From positions 8,655 to 72,654 of the forward strand of contig CAKQWE010000005.1 of the NCBI GenBank assembly GCA_934277975.1: 64,000 nt of DNA, read 5' to 3'. This DNA is from an uncultured Spirochaetales bacterium (GTDB lineage Bacteria; Spirochaetota; Spirochaetia; Sphaerochaetales; Sphaerochaetaceae). The notes beneath the pieces are model-generated. The model ran no database searches, had not been told where the DNA came from, and worked only from the letters and a program-made list of their open reading frames with translations. The position numbers and the translations under genes were made by a program. The first letter of the stretch is position 1, and each line of letters opens with the position of its first letter. Shown in pieces: positions 40,659 to 48,998 of this stretch.

Positions 40659-42193
40659 CACTTACCCTCCTTTGACTTGACCCCAGCCATCATTAGGCCA
40701 ATCTCCGATGCTGTCTTTTCGCCTTCATTGAATATTCCAACTATGCTGCCCTTGGAAATGGCGGCTATGCGGTCACAAAGGTTCATTATCTCATCAAGCT
40801 CAAAGCTGACCAAAAGAATGGCCCTACCCTTGTCACGCTCTGCGACAAGGCGCTTTCTGATATACTCTATGGCTCCAACATCAAGACCTCGCGTAGGTTG
40901 GGCTACAAGGAGGACTTCCGGTGACAGGGAAATCTCACGGGCGACTATGACCTTCTGTTGGTTTCCACCGGAAAGAGCACCGCATGGTGTTACGGAACCC
41001 TGTCCCGAACGGATGTCAAACTGTTCAATAAGCATATCGGAGTTCTTCGTTATGGCATCATAGTCAAGAACACCCATCTTTCCTGTGTATTTTGGTGTAT
41101 AGAAATCCTTGAGAACAGTGTTCTCCGCAACAGTGAAACCTGCAATGAGACCATGCTTCTGTCTATCTTCAGGAATATGCCCAAGTCCCTTTTCAACTCT
41201 CTCACGTATCGTGCACTTGGTTATGTCCTCTCCATTGAGGAGAATACGACCTTTCTCTACAGGGGAAAGACCTGAAATGGCATATAGAAGCTCTGTCTGA
41301 CCGTTTCCATCTACACCGGCTATACCAACGATTTCACCTGCATGAACATCAAGGCTGAGGTCTTTGACCTTCTCAACTCCAATTGCGTCCTTGACTGTGA
41401 TGTCCTTTATTTCAAGGACCTTCTTGCCTGCCTTGCATGGGGATTTCTCAATCTCGAACTTCACTGGCCTTCCAACCATGAGAGAGGCAAGCTCCTGCTC
41501 GCTCGTTTGAGGAGTTATGTCTATGCAGTCAATGTATTTGCCACGTCTTAGAATCGTACAACGGTCAGCAACGGCCTTTATTTCCTTAAGCTTGTGGGTG
41601 ATGAGCACTATGGTCTTCCCCTCCGCCTTGAGCTTGAGGATTATTTCCATAAGCTCGTCTATTTCCTGAGGCGTCAGTACCGCAGTAGGTTCATCGAGGA
41701 TGATTATGTCAGAGTCTGAGTACAATGTCTTGAGAATCTCGACCCTCTGCTGCTGTCCAACCGTTATGTCATCTATTACGGCCTTTGGGTCAACGTAGAG
41801 TCCGTAGCGTTCGCTTAGATCCTTGACCTTCTTCTCCGCCTCACCCAACGAGAGGATTCCAAACCTGTTTCTTGGCTCTCGTCCAAGGACTATGTTCTCA
41901 GTCACAGTGTAGTTATGGACCAACTTGAAATGCTGATGGACCATTCCTATACCCAACGATGTAGCTACATTTGGGTCAGTGATTCCGGCTTCCTTCCCAT
42001 TGATGAGAATCTTTCCAGCATCCGCTGAATAGGCACCAAACAGAACGGACATGAGGGTACTCTTCCCCGCTCCGTTCTCACCAAGGATCGCATGGACTTC
42101 GTTCTTCTTCACAACGAGGTCAACGTTGTCGTTTGCAACGATACCAGGGAAGGTTTTGGTTATTCCCAGCATTTGGATTGCATATTCGCTCAC
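40658..42193 (-). CDS. BMP-type ABC importer, double ATPase subunit, copy 1
   Basis: Cytoplasmic subunit with two fused nucleotide-binding domains. The first has GENGAGKST, MVHQHFKL (Q-loop), ITVGQQQRVEIL and IIILDEPTAVLTPQE. The second lacks a Walker A lysine (VAGxDGNGQTELL) but has LSGGNQQKVIVARE and QPTRGLDVGAIEYI, as is usual in NupO/RbsA-type proteins. The start is GTG 42193 with GGAGG five bases upstream. A strong hairpin separates it from the binding-protein gene, so its expression is probably lower than that of the binding protein. Confidence 0.92.
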   Translation of the reverse strand: MSEYAIQMLGITKTFPGIVANDNVDLVVKKNEVHAILGENGAGKSTLMSVLFGAYSADAGKILINGKEAGITDPNVATSLGIGMVHQHFKLVHNYTVTENIVLGREPRNRFGILSLGEAEKKVKDLSERYGLYVDPKAVIDDITVGQQQRVEILKTLYSDSDIIILDEPTAVLTPQEIDELMEIILKLKAEGKTIVLITHKLKEIKAVADRCTILRRGKYIDCIDITPQTSEQELASLMVGRPVKFEIEKSPCKAGKKVLEIKDITVKDAIGVEKVKDLSLDVHAGEIVGIAGVDGNGQTELLYAISGLSPVEKGRILLNGEDITKCTIRERVEKGLGHIPEDRQKHGLIAGFTVAENTVLKDFYTPKYTGKMGVLDYDAITKNSDMLIEQFDIRSGQGSVTPCGALSGGNQQKVIVAREISLSPEVLLVAQPTRGLDVGAIEYIRKRLVAERDKGRAILLVSFELDEIMNLCDRIAAISKGSIVGIFNEGEKTASEIGLMMAGVKSKEGK

Positions 42194-42228
42194 CTTTGCC
42201 TCCTTCTACTGTTTCCAGCAATTACAAA

Positions 42229-42256
42229 GACACGCCTCATAGGCGTGAGGCGTGTC
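42229..42256 (-). terminator. Intercistronic hairpin between binding protein and ATPase, copy 1
   Basis: An 11-base perfect stem (42229-42239 with 42246-42256) and 6-base loop lie in the 87-base gap. Only three T follow on the minus strand, so it is more likely an attenuator or an mRNA 3' end stabiliser than a full terminator. A smaller hairpin (42262-42281) overlaps the upstream stop codon. Confidence 0.65.
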
Positions 42257-42280
42257 CAGTAATGGTTGGAAGAACAACCA

Positions 42281-43369
42281 TCAGTCATCAATGGCCTTGA
42301 GTCCTGCAGGAGCTATGCCGTTTGCCATGGATGCTGCATATGTCTTGTCAACTACGATAGTACCGGCAAGGATGCCTTCTGCAGCCTTGTCCGCTGCAGC
42401 TATTGCAGAAGCCTTGAGTTCAGGATTGGCCTTTGAATATCCTACACCGCCGTTTGCCATGTTCTGGGTGAGGACTCCACCCTCCCACTTGTTCTCTGCA
42501 ACTTTCTTGAGTGCATCGATGGTCGAGTTCTCAACCACCTTGAGCATTGATGTAAGAACCGCAGAATTCTTTCCATCGTAGATACCTTCAGAGTACTGGT
42601 CCGAATCGACACCAATTGCCCACACGTTCTTTCCTGCCAGTCTCTCTTCCTTGGCCTGGTTGATTACACCAAGACCTGCAGCACCAGCTGCAGAGAAGAT
42701 GCAGTAGACACCTTGGGAGTACATGCTCTGAGCCGCCGTCTTTGCAAGAGAGGCATCATCCCAACCGTTTACATAGTAGTCAACGATCTCAGCTTCTGGA
42801 TAGACGGATTTGACGCCCTCAATGTATCCAATCTCGAACTTCGTGATGGTTGCACCTGCAACGCCTCCAACGAATCCGAACTTTGGATTCTCAATGCCAT
42901 CGGCCTTGGCCTGCTCTGCTGCAGCTACGCCAACAAGATATGAACCCTGCTCCTCTTCATAGACATACTGGATGAGGTTCGCTCTGTTCGTGAGGTAGTC
43001 GACGTCAACGATTATGAACTTCTGGTCTGGATAGAGACCTGCGACCTGCTCAACGGCATTGCCCCATGTGAAACCTGTCGTGATGATGAGGTCCCAGTCC
43101 GCCTCTGCGGCGTTCTTGAGGTTTGGAACGTAGTCGTCCGGTGACTGAGCTGTGATGTTCTCATAGAGTGTTCCCCTTCCTTCACCGTTGTCACCATAGA
43201 ACTCAACTATTCCACGCCATGCAGCTGCATTGAACGACTTATCGTCTATACCTGTGGAATCCGTAAGAAGGACAGTCCTGATCTGTTCCTGCTGCACTTC
43301 CTGAGCGCCCTGTGCGAATACTGCGAATGAAACGCAGAGGACGAGAAGAGCCAATAAAGCTTTTTTCAT
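42281..43369 (-). CDS. BMP-family periplasmic nucleoside-binding protein, copy 1
   Basis: Substrate-binding protein of the BMP/PnrA family. A signal peptide (MKKALLALLVLCVSFAVFA) is followed by QGAQE; there is no lipobox cysteine, unlike the PnrA lipoprotein of T. pallidum. The family signature TGIDDKSFNAAAWRGI lies near residue 40, with FGFVGGVAGATI, GVDSDQ and GVLTQNMANGGVGY later. Two Rossmann-like lobes are implied. GGAGG six bases before the ATG and a clear promoter suggest strong expression. It begins the copy 1 operon with the ATPase and two permeases. Confidence 0.92.
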   Translation of the reverse strand: MKKALLALLVLCVSFAVFAQGAQEVQQEQIRTVLLTDSTGIDDKSFNAAAWRGIVEFYGDNGEGRGTLYENITAQSPDDYVPNLKNAAEADWDLIITTGFTWGNAVEQVAGLYPDQKFIIVDVDYLTNRANLIQYVYEEEQGSYLVGVAAAEQAKADGIENPKFGFVGGVAGATITKFEIGYIEGVKSVYPEAEIVDYYVNGWDDASLAKTAAQSMYSQGVYCIFSAAGAAGLGVINQAKEERLAGKNVWAIGVDSDQYSEGIYDGKNSAVLTSMLKVVENSTIDALKKVAENKWEGGVLTQNMANGGVGYSKANPELKASAIAAADKAAEGILAGTIVVDKTYAASMANGIAPAGLKAIDD

Positions 43370-43416
43370 ATTGAACCTCCAAATTCAAGCCTGACATACG
43401 CCAAGCCACTGAATGA

Positions 43417-43445
43417 ATTGTAAACTCACTTGCAACAATTCGCAA
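43417..43445 (-). promoter_or_regulatory. Predicted promoter of transporter operon copy 1
   Basis: TTGCGA (43440-43445), a 17-base spacer and TACAAT (43417-43422) on the minus strand, about 50 bases before the binding-protein start. The 82-base gap to the preceding permease has room for independent initiation. Confidence 0.55.
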
Positions 43446-43451
43446 CAAAAA

Positions 43452-44393
43452 TCATCTCTGAGATTTGTCGTATGGAATGCCCTCTGCCTTTGGAGCCCTT
43501 GAATGGCTTGAGGTAAGGGCAAGTACAATCAAGGAAATGATATATGGCATCATGTTGTACACCGTGCTTGGCAGCTTGAGGTTCACGAGGAACCCAAAGA
43601 CCGTGTAGGTGTTTCCAAGGGCGCGGAAAAAACCAAACAGCAACGCCGACAACGCAATTCTATGAGGTTTCCACTGACCAAATATCATGACGGCCAAGGA
43701 AAGGAATCCAAATCCTGCAACACCGTATTCGAACTTCCACATGGAAACGCCGGCAAGAATATAGCATATTCCACCAAGACCGCCGTATGCACCGGAGATG
43801 AGAACCCCTGCCCATCTCATCTTGTACACATTGATTCCAACGCTGTCTGCTGCCTGTGGATGCTCTCCGCAAGCCATGAGCCTAAGACCAAAGCGTGTCT
43901 TGTAGAGCACGACGTATGCAATCACAAGAGCTATGATGGTTATGACCATGAACCAGTTGAACTCGAACTCACCAAGATAGGCTACAAACTTCTTCTTTGG
44001 CTCAACGTAGTAGATCTCAGACGACACGTTGTTCACGTTCTCTGCAGTGTTGATGGCCTTGACAAGAACAGTTGCAGCTGCCGTTCCAAGCATGTTGAGG
44101 GCTGTTCCTACTATGGTCTGGTCAGCCTTGTAGTTGATGCATGCTACAGCAAGGAGAGATGAATACACAACGCCGAACAGGATTGCCGCAAGCAACACCA
44201 AAATAACATAGAAGAACCCGGGGATTGCTATTGGGAGGTACTTCATGGCAAGCGCACCCCCAAGTGCTCCCATTACCATTATGCCTTCAAGACCAAGGTT
44301 TATGACTCCCGAGTGTTCTGAGAAACAACCTCCCAAAGCAACAAGAATGAGTACTGATGAGAAAATAAGTGTATATTGAGTAAGCAGAATCAT
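43452..44393 (-). CDS. BMP-type ABC importer, second permease (NupQ-like), copy 2
   Basis: Hydrophobic permease with the motifs GGCFSEHSGVINLGLEGIMVMGA and LMACGEHPQAADSVGINV, the same as in the copy 1 partner at 38653-39552, so the two are paralogues. It ends RAPKAEGIPYDKSQR, while the other ends YAPKASGIPYEKGAS. ATG 44393 overlaps the preceding stop by four bases and has AAGGAGG ten bases upstream. The binding-protein gene of copy 1 follows after 82 bases. Confidence 0.88.
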   Translation of the reverse strand: MILLTQYTLIFSSVLILVALGGCFSEHSGVINLGLEGIMVMGALGGALAMKYLPIAIPGFFYVILVLLAAILFGVVYSSLLAVACINYKADQTIVGTALNMLGTAAATVLVKAINTAENVNNVSSEIYYVEPKKKFVAYLGEFEFNWFMVITIIALVIAYVVLYKTRFGLRLMACGEHPQAADSVGINVYKMRWAGVLISGAYGGLGGICYILAGVSMWKFEYGVAGFGFLSLAVMIFGQWKPHRIALSALLFGFFRALGNTYTVFGFLVNLKLPSTVYNMMPYIISLIVLALTSSHSRAPKAEGIPYDKSQR

Positions 44394-45520
44394 TTAACGC
44401 TATCCTCCTTGGGCCCTTCGTTCTTTATGGTCTTCTTCTCTTCAACCCTTTCGATAATCCTGTTCATCATTATCTTGAGGAAGAGGACGAAGCCGCACAG
44501 GTAGATGATGATGGCGGAGATCAAGTCCGATATCTGCGAGCAGTACATGGTCTTGTCCACATATGCTCCGCCAAGCGTTATGTGCTGGATGAAATAGGAA
44601 GCCAAAATGGTTCCAATTGGATTGAGCCCACCAAGGAACGTTGCGGCTATGCCATTGAATCCCATTCCTGGAACGCTTGCCGTGGTGCACTCCCACTGCT
44701 GGATTCCCGTCTGGTAGTACAGTGCCGCTCCAAGGCCTGCAAGCGCTCCGGAGATCACGAGGGAAAGGATTATGTTCCTGTTCTCCTTCATTCCGCAGTA
44801 CTTTGCAGCGTTCTTGTTGTAGCCCGTGGCCTTGAGCTCATAGCCAAACTTCGTTTTGTTGAGCACGACCATTATGATGATTGCCATTATGATGGCAATT
44901 GGAATGGCCATGGTCACATTGGCGTTGTTGTTAAAAAGCTTGTCCAACCCCCATGTTGGAAGAAGTGCTGCCTTGCCGTACTGTGCAAGTTGATACGTAT
45001 ACGGAGACGTAGGTTCCTTTACGTTGGAAAGGATGGTATTCGCCAAGTAAAGGATTATCCAGTTGAGCATTATACCGGATATGACCTCGTTTACGTTGCA
45101 GTAGGACTTGAGAACTCCAACTATGGCACCTGCGATTGCACCTGCAAGGACTGCAAGGACAATGCATGGAAACCATCCCCAGCCCCATTTGAGCGCAGCG
45201 TACAGGGCAGCACAGCAACCTGCTGTGTATTGACCTGAACATCCAATGTTGAAAAGGCCAACCTTGTAGCTGAAAAGGATGCTCAAAGCGCATAGCAACA
45301 GCGGAACGGTCTTGACCAACGTAGTTCCAAAGTACTTGAGCCTAAGCGATGCCTTGCCGTATATCATGAAATTCTTAAGAAGTGTTCCAATGGCACCAAA
45401 GGCTCCCTTTGGATTTATGAAAAGAAGCACCACAAGGCCTATGAGAAGTCCCAGAATGATGCATATCAACGATGCAATGAGGGATTGCATTCCATTCGTC
45501 TTCCAAATGTTCTTCTTCAT
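44390..45520 (-). CDS. BMP-type ABC importer, first permease (NupP-like), copy 2
   Basis: Permease with YKVGLFNIGCSGQYTAGCC and LKATGYNKNAAKYCGMK, paralogous to the 39549-40658 gene. NVNEVISGIMLNWIILYL corresponds to the conserved membrane segment. The basic and acidic C-terminal tail (RVEEKKTIKNEG) is longer than in copy 1. ATG 45520 has GGAGG seven bases upstream and overlaps the ATPase stop by four bases. Confidence 0.88.
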   Translation of the reverse strand: MKKNIWKTNGMQSLIASLICIILGLLIGLVVLLFINPKGAFGAIGTLLKNFMIYGKASLRLKYFGTTLVKTVPLLLCALSILFSYKVGLFNIGCSGQYTAGCCAALYAALKWGWGWFPCIVLAVLAGAIAGAIVGVLKSYCNVNEVISGIMLNWIILYLANTILSNVKEPTSPYTYQLAQYGKAALLPTWGLDKLFNNNANVTMAIPIAIIMAIIIMVVLNKTKFGYELKATGYNKNAAKYCGMKENRNIILSLVISGALAGLGAALYYQTGIQQWECTTASVPGMGFNGIAATFLGGLNPIGTILASYFIQHITLGGAYVDKTMYCSQISDLISAIIIYLCGFVLFLKIMMNRIIERVEEKKTIKNEGPKEDSVK

Positions 45521-47055
45521 GCCTTCACCTCCATTCTCTTTGCACCTGCCATGTAAAGACCAAGCTCCTCCTGAGTGGTCTTCTTGGGATCGAACTCTCC
45601 AACGATCTCACCTTCGTACATGACAAGAATGCGGTCAGATACATCCATGACCTCGTCAAGTTCAAGCGAAACAAGAAGAACGGCCTTGCCGGCATCACGC
45701 TGTGCGACAAGCTGCTTGTGTATGTACTCTATGGCACCTACGTCCAAACCCCTTGTTGGCTGAACAGCAATGAGAAGTTCCGGAGCCTTCTCTATCTCTC
45801 GACCTACGATGGCCTTCTGCTGGTTTCCTCCACTCATGGAACGGGCTATGGTTATTGGCCCCTGTCCGCTGCGCACATCGTACTCCTCTATGATCTTCTC
45901 TGCATAGTTTCGTATGGCATCACGCTTGAGGAATCCAAATTTGTCGGTAAACTCATCAGTGAAATATGTCTGCAGAACGAGGTTGTCCTCAAGTGTGTAG
46001 TCAAGGACCAGTCCGTGTTTGTGTCTGTCTTCAGGAATATGGCTCATCCCCAGGATGCTCTTTTGGCGTATGGAAGACTTTGAGACATCCTTTCCATCAA
46101 GGAATATCTTTCCGGAAACAAGTGGATCAAGACCTGAAAGCCCATGCACGAATTCCGTCTGCCCGTTGCCGTCTATACCGGCAATGCACACGATCTCCCC
46201 TTGGCGGACCTTAAGGGATACGTCCTTGACAGCATTGTTCTTGTGTATTTTGGAAGCCACCGTCATGTTGTCTATCTCAAGGACGACATCACCAGGGGTC
46301 ATGGGCTTCTTCTCTACATGGAAGTTGACGTTGCGGCCAACCATCATGGCGGAGAGCTCCTCAATGTTGGTCTTGGCCGTCTCCACTGTTCCAATGCATT
46401 TTCCCTTTCTGAGGACTGTGCAGCGGTCAGATACCGCCATGATCTCAGCAAGCTTGTGGGATATGAAGAGGATTGACTTGCCTTCTGCTGCAAGGTTCTT
46501 CATGATCTGCATGAGTTCTGCGATTTCCTGTGGAGTCAAAACCGCAGTAGGTTCGTCGAATATGAGGATTTCGTTGTCTCTGTACAACATCTTGAGGATC
46601 TCTGTCCTCTGCTGCATTCCAACTGTTATGTCCTCTATCTTTGCATCAGGCTCAACCTTGAGTCCGTATTTCTCGGACAAAGCAAGCACTTTCTTGCGAG
46701 CTACATCCTTTTGGAGAAAACCATGGTTCGTTGGCTCCACGCCAAGGATTATGTTGTCGAGTACACTGAAGCATTCGACGAGCTTGAAGTGCTGGTGCAC
46801 CATACCAATACCAAGAGCGTTTGCATCGTTTGGGTCCTTGATTTGGACTTCGACGCCATCCTTCTTGATAACCCCTTCCTCAGGCTGATAAAGACCAAAC
46901 AGGACACTCATGAGTGTGGACTTACCTGCTCCGTTCTCGCCTAGGAGTGCATGAATCTCACCTTTTCTAAGCTGCAGGGTTATGTTGTCGTTGGCGACTA
47001 TCCCTGGAAAGCGTTTGGTGATGTTCAGCATTTCAATTGCATACTGTTCTGCCAA
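45517..47055 (-). CDS. BMP-type ABC importer, double ATPase subunit, copy 2
   Basis: Paralogue of the copy 1 ATPase, about as long (512 residues) and starting with a nearly identical segment (MLNITKRFPGIVANDN versus MLGITKTFPGIVANDN). The first domain has GENGAGKST, ITVGMQQRTEIL and LIFDEPTAVLTPQE; the second has a degenerate Walker A (GIDGNGQTEF), SGGNQQKAIVGRE and QPTRGLDVGAIEYI. The start is TTG 47055 with AGGAGG six bases upstream; no ATG or GTG fits. A terminator and a possible new promoter separate it from the binding-protein gene upstream. Confidence 0.92.
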   Translation of the reverse strand: MAEQYAIEMLNITKRFPGIVANDNITLQLRKGEIHALLGENGAGKSTLMSVLFGLYQPEEGVIKKDGVEVQIKDPNDANALGIGMVHQHFKLVECFSVLDNIILGVEPTNHGFLQKDVARKKVLALSEKYGLKVEPDAKIEDITVGMQQRTEILKMLYRDNEILIFDEPTAVLTPQEIAELMQIMKNLAAEGKSILFISHKLAEIMAVSDRCTVLRKGKCIGTVETAKTNIEELSAMMVGRNVNFHVEKKPMTPGDVVLEIDNMTVASKIHKNNAVKDVSLKVRQGEIVCIAGIDGNGQTEFVHGLSGLDPLVSGKIFLDGKDVSKSSIRQKSILGMSHIPEDRHKHGLVLDYTLEDNLVLQTYFTDEFTDKFGFLKRDAIRNYAEKIIEEYDVRSGQGPITIARSMSGGNQQKAIVGREIEKAPELLIAVQPTRGLDVGAIEYIHKQLVAQRDAGKAVLLVSLELDEVMDVSDRILVMYEGEIVGEFDPKKTTQEELGLYMAGAKRMEVKA

Positions 47056-47130
47056 TGTATGCCTCCTTTCATTTTGTTCTCCAACGAGGGATTCCTTCCC
47101 TCCAAGGAAAAACTCAAGCCATTCTAGTCA

Positions 47131-47159
47131 ATTCTAGACCACATCATCACCAATCACAA
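47131..47159 (-). promoter_or_regulatory. Possible internal promoter for the copy 2 ATPase and permeases
   Basis: TTGTGA (47154-47159), a 17-base spacer and TAGAAT (47131-47136) lie downstream of the binding-protein terminator and about 75 bases before the ATPase start. This would let the transporter genes be made independently of the binding protein. Confidence 0.4.
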
Positions 47160-47161
47160 TA

Positions 47162-47197
47162 AGAAAAAGAAAAAAAATGGACCGCACAAGGCGGTCC
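47162..47197 (-). terminator. Rho-independent terminator after binding-protein copy 2
   Basis: GGACCGC and GCGGTCC (47179-47185, 47191-47197) form a 7-base stem with a 5-base loop. On the minus strand it is followed by ATTTTTTTC and further T-rich sequence (complement of 47162-47178). It lies 22 bases after the stop. Confidence 0.88.
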
Positions 47198-47219
47198 GTA
47201 GAAAGAATTCCAAACGGAA

Positions 47220-48392
47220 TTACTTGATGTTGCCAAGATCCTTGACAGCAAGTGCACCTGCGAACGAGTCAACGGAAACGGTTGTATCGTTGGAGATGAC
47301 GATCTTGCCTGTGTAGATGTCGTTCACGAGAGCTGTATAGTCAGCCTTTGTGAAGGAATCGGACCACTCCGTGCCTTCCATTGGGATTCCAACGAAGTTG
47401 GACTCAACGTCTGTACCGGAAACAAGACCAAGGTTTCCAATCTTTCCAGCGACTGTATCCCATGCATTGTCCTCAACGATGGTCTTGAGAGTTGCCTGCG
47501 TTGAAGCATAGAGACCCTTCATTGCAGATGTGACTGTCAAACCTTCGCCGTATGTTCCATCGATGATAGGCTTCTGGTCAACGTCAACACCAACGACCTT
47601 ACCGTTGACCTTTGCAGCTGCTTCAGCGACTGAATTGAAGACGCCGCCGCCACATGCGAACACAACCTGCGCACCGTTCTTGTACATGGCATCCATTGCT
47701 GCTGTGATGTCAGCATCGCCAAAGAACTGGTTTGCATATGTGTACTGGATGGTTCCTGTCTTGCCAAGCTTTGCAGCTGCAGCTTCAGCACCCTGCACAA
47801 AGCCATAGCCGTAGCGGACGACTGCTGGAACAGCCATACCACCGCAGAAACCAAGCTCTGTGTAGCCAAGGGACACCGTTGCATAGCCAGCAAGGTAACC
47901 GGCGATCTCTTCCTGGTATACGATGCAGTATGCATTGCTGAGGTCAACGTAGTCAGCAAGGTTCCAATTGGCTGGATTGTAGTCATAGGATGCGCCGACG
48001 GCTGCGCCAAGGAGGTCTCCAAGGGCAACGTCGAGGGCGACGAACTTGACGTCCTTGTTCTGAGGAGCGGCCTGTACGACAGCTTCTGCGAATGCATAGC
48101 CTGGCATTACGATGATGTTGTAGCCTTCGCCAACAGCCTGGTCGATCATTGCGACACGGTCTGCTGTGTTGTCACCAGCTGGCTTGTAGTACTTGAACTG
48201 AAGACCATGGGCCTCAGCATAAGCCTTACATGCTTCGTATGTTGTCTGGTTGAAAGACTGGTCTGTGATATCACCGTAGTCGGTGATCATAGCGATTGCG
48301 TAGGTTTCCTGAGCCTGTGCTTCCTGAGCACCCTGTGCAAAGACAGAGAAGGAAAGGCAAAGGACCATAAGAACGAACAATGCTTTCTTCAT
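47220..48392 (-). CDS. BMP-family periplasmic binding protein, copy 2
   Basis: Second BMP-family binding protein. Its signal peptide (MKKALFVLMVLCLSFSVFA, then QGAQEAQ) is almost the same as that of copy 1 and likewise lacks a lipobox. The signature GDITDQSFNQTTYEACKAYA, LGFCGGMAVPAVVRYGYGF and VVGVDVDQKPIIDG identify the family. The rest of the sequence is clearly diverged from copy 1, suggesting a different ligand. I chose the ATG at 48392 because GGAGG lies seven bases upstream; open frame continues to 48494 without a site. It has its own promoter and terminator, so it may be made in excess of its transporter. Confidence 0.9.
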   Translation of the reverse strand: MKKALFVLMVLCLSFSVFAQGAQEAQAQETYAIAMITDYGDITDQSFNQTTYEACKAYAEAHGLQFKYYKPAGDNTADRVAMIDQAVGEGYNIIVMPGYAFAEAVVQAAPQNKDVKFVALDVALGDLLGAAVGASYDYNPANWNLADYVDLSNAYCIVYQEEIAGYLAGYATVSLGYTELGFCGGMAVPAVVRYGYGFVQGAEAAAAKLGKTGTIQYTYANQFFGDADITAAMDAMYKNGAQVVFACGGGVFNSVAEAAAKVNGKVVGVDVDQKPIIDGTYGEGLTVTSAMKGLYASTQATLKTIVEDNAWDTVAGKIGNLGLVSGTDVESNFVGIPMEGTEWSDSFTKADYTALVNDIYTGKIVISNDTTVSVDSFAGALAVKDLGNIK

Positions 48393-48442
48393 TTTATATC
48401 CTCCAAGATATTCCCCCAAAACAGGAGTAAAATACAAGACAA

Positions 48443-48470
48443 AGTATAACAGAAAAATCCTGGTTTGCAA
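48443..48470 (-). promoter_or_regulatory. Predicted promoter of binding-protein copy 2, inside the V-ATPase terminator
   Basis: TTGCAA (48465-48470), a 16-base spacer and TATACT (48443-48448) on the minus strand. The -35 falls in the loop of the V-ATPase terminator hairpin, so the two elements share sequence. Confidence 0.45.
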
Positions 48471-48486
48471 CAGCAAAACCAGGATT
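48451..48486 (-). terminator. Terminator of the V-ATPase operon
   Basis: AATCCTGGTTTGC (48456-48468) pairs with GCAAAACCAGGATT (48473-48486) apart from one bulged A, giving a 13-base stem with a 4-base loop. TTTTTCTG follows on the minus strand. It lies 14 bases after the stop of the K subunit gene. Confidence 0.8.
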
Positions 48487-48500
48487 CGTATCAAACAAAA

Positions 48501-48950
48501 TCAGAATGCAGCCACTGAGTTCAAAAGCAGAAGGTTGAATACGAGCGTGAACAGAGCAACCGTCTCTATGATACCAATGACGATGAGGTAGTTTGCAGTA
48601 CCCTTTCCAGTCTCTGCAAGAGCGTCACAAGCTGAGGCTGCACATCTTCCCTGAAGATATGCGGAAAGACCAATTACAAGACCGCCAAAGATACCAACAC
48701 AGAGAGCGAAGACATCTGGGATTCCAGCCTTCATGGCGTTCGTGATGAAGTTCATGAGAAGGAAGCCGTAGATCGTCTGCGTGAGAGGAGCACCTGCGAA
48801 ACCAACCATCATGAATGCAGCAGGCTTGCCGTTTGCATAGCACTTCTTCCATCCACCAACTGCCGCAAGGGCTGCGCAGCCTACTCCAAATGCCGATCCA
48901 AGTGCGGAAAGTGCAAAAGCCAAAACCAAACCAATTGATCCAATACCCAT
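48501..48950 (-). CDS. atpK: V-type ATPase subunit K (membrane rotor ring)
   Basis: Duplicated proteolipid with four membrane helices that forms the rotor ring. Helix 4 has the ion-binding Glu (GIIETVALF, Glu129). Helix 2 has PLTQTIYGF (Thr57, Gln58) and helix 3 LQGR (Gln100). In Enterococcus hirae NtpK, Thr64, Gln65, Gln110 and Glu139 bind sodium, and the equivalents are present here, so sodium coupling is plausible. Glu replaces the carboxylate only in the second hairpin, as in V-type rings. ATG 48950 has AGGAG nine bases upstream. It is the last gene of the operon. Confidence 0.93.
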   Translation of the reverse strand: MGIGSIGLVLAFALSALGSAFGVGCAALAAVGGWKKCYANGKPAAFMMVGFAGAPLTQTIYGFLLMNFITNAMKAGIPDVFALCVGIFGGLVIGLSAYLQGRCAASACDALAETGKGTANYLIVIGIIETVALFTLVFNLLLLNSVAAF

Positions 48951-48998
48951 TTCAATAATCTCCTATTATTGCAATTTCGAATTAAAGATTCCAGGAAG

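Noticed and set aside
40658..47055. Damaged second ATP-binding sites in both importer ATPases
   Set aside because: Loss of the Walker A lysine in the second domain (GNGQTE) is normal in this ATPase family.
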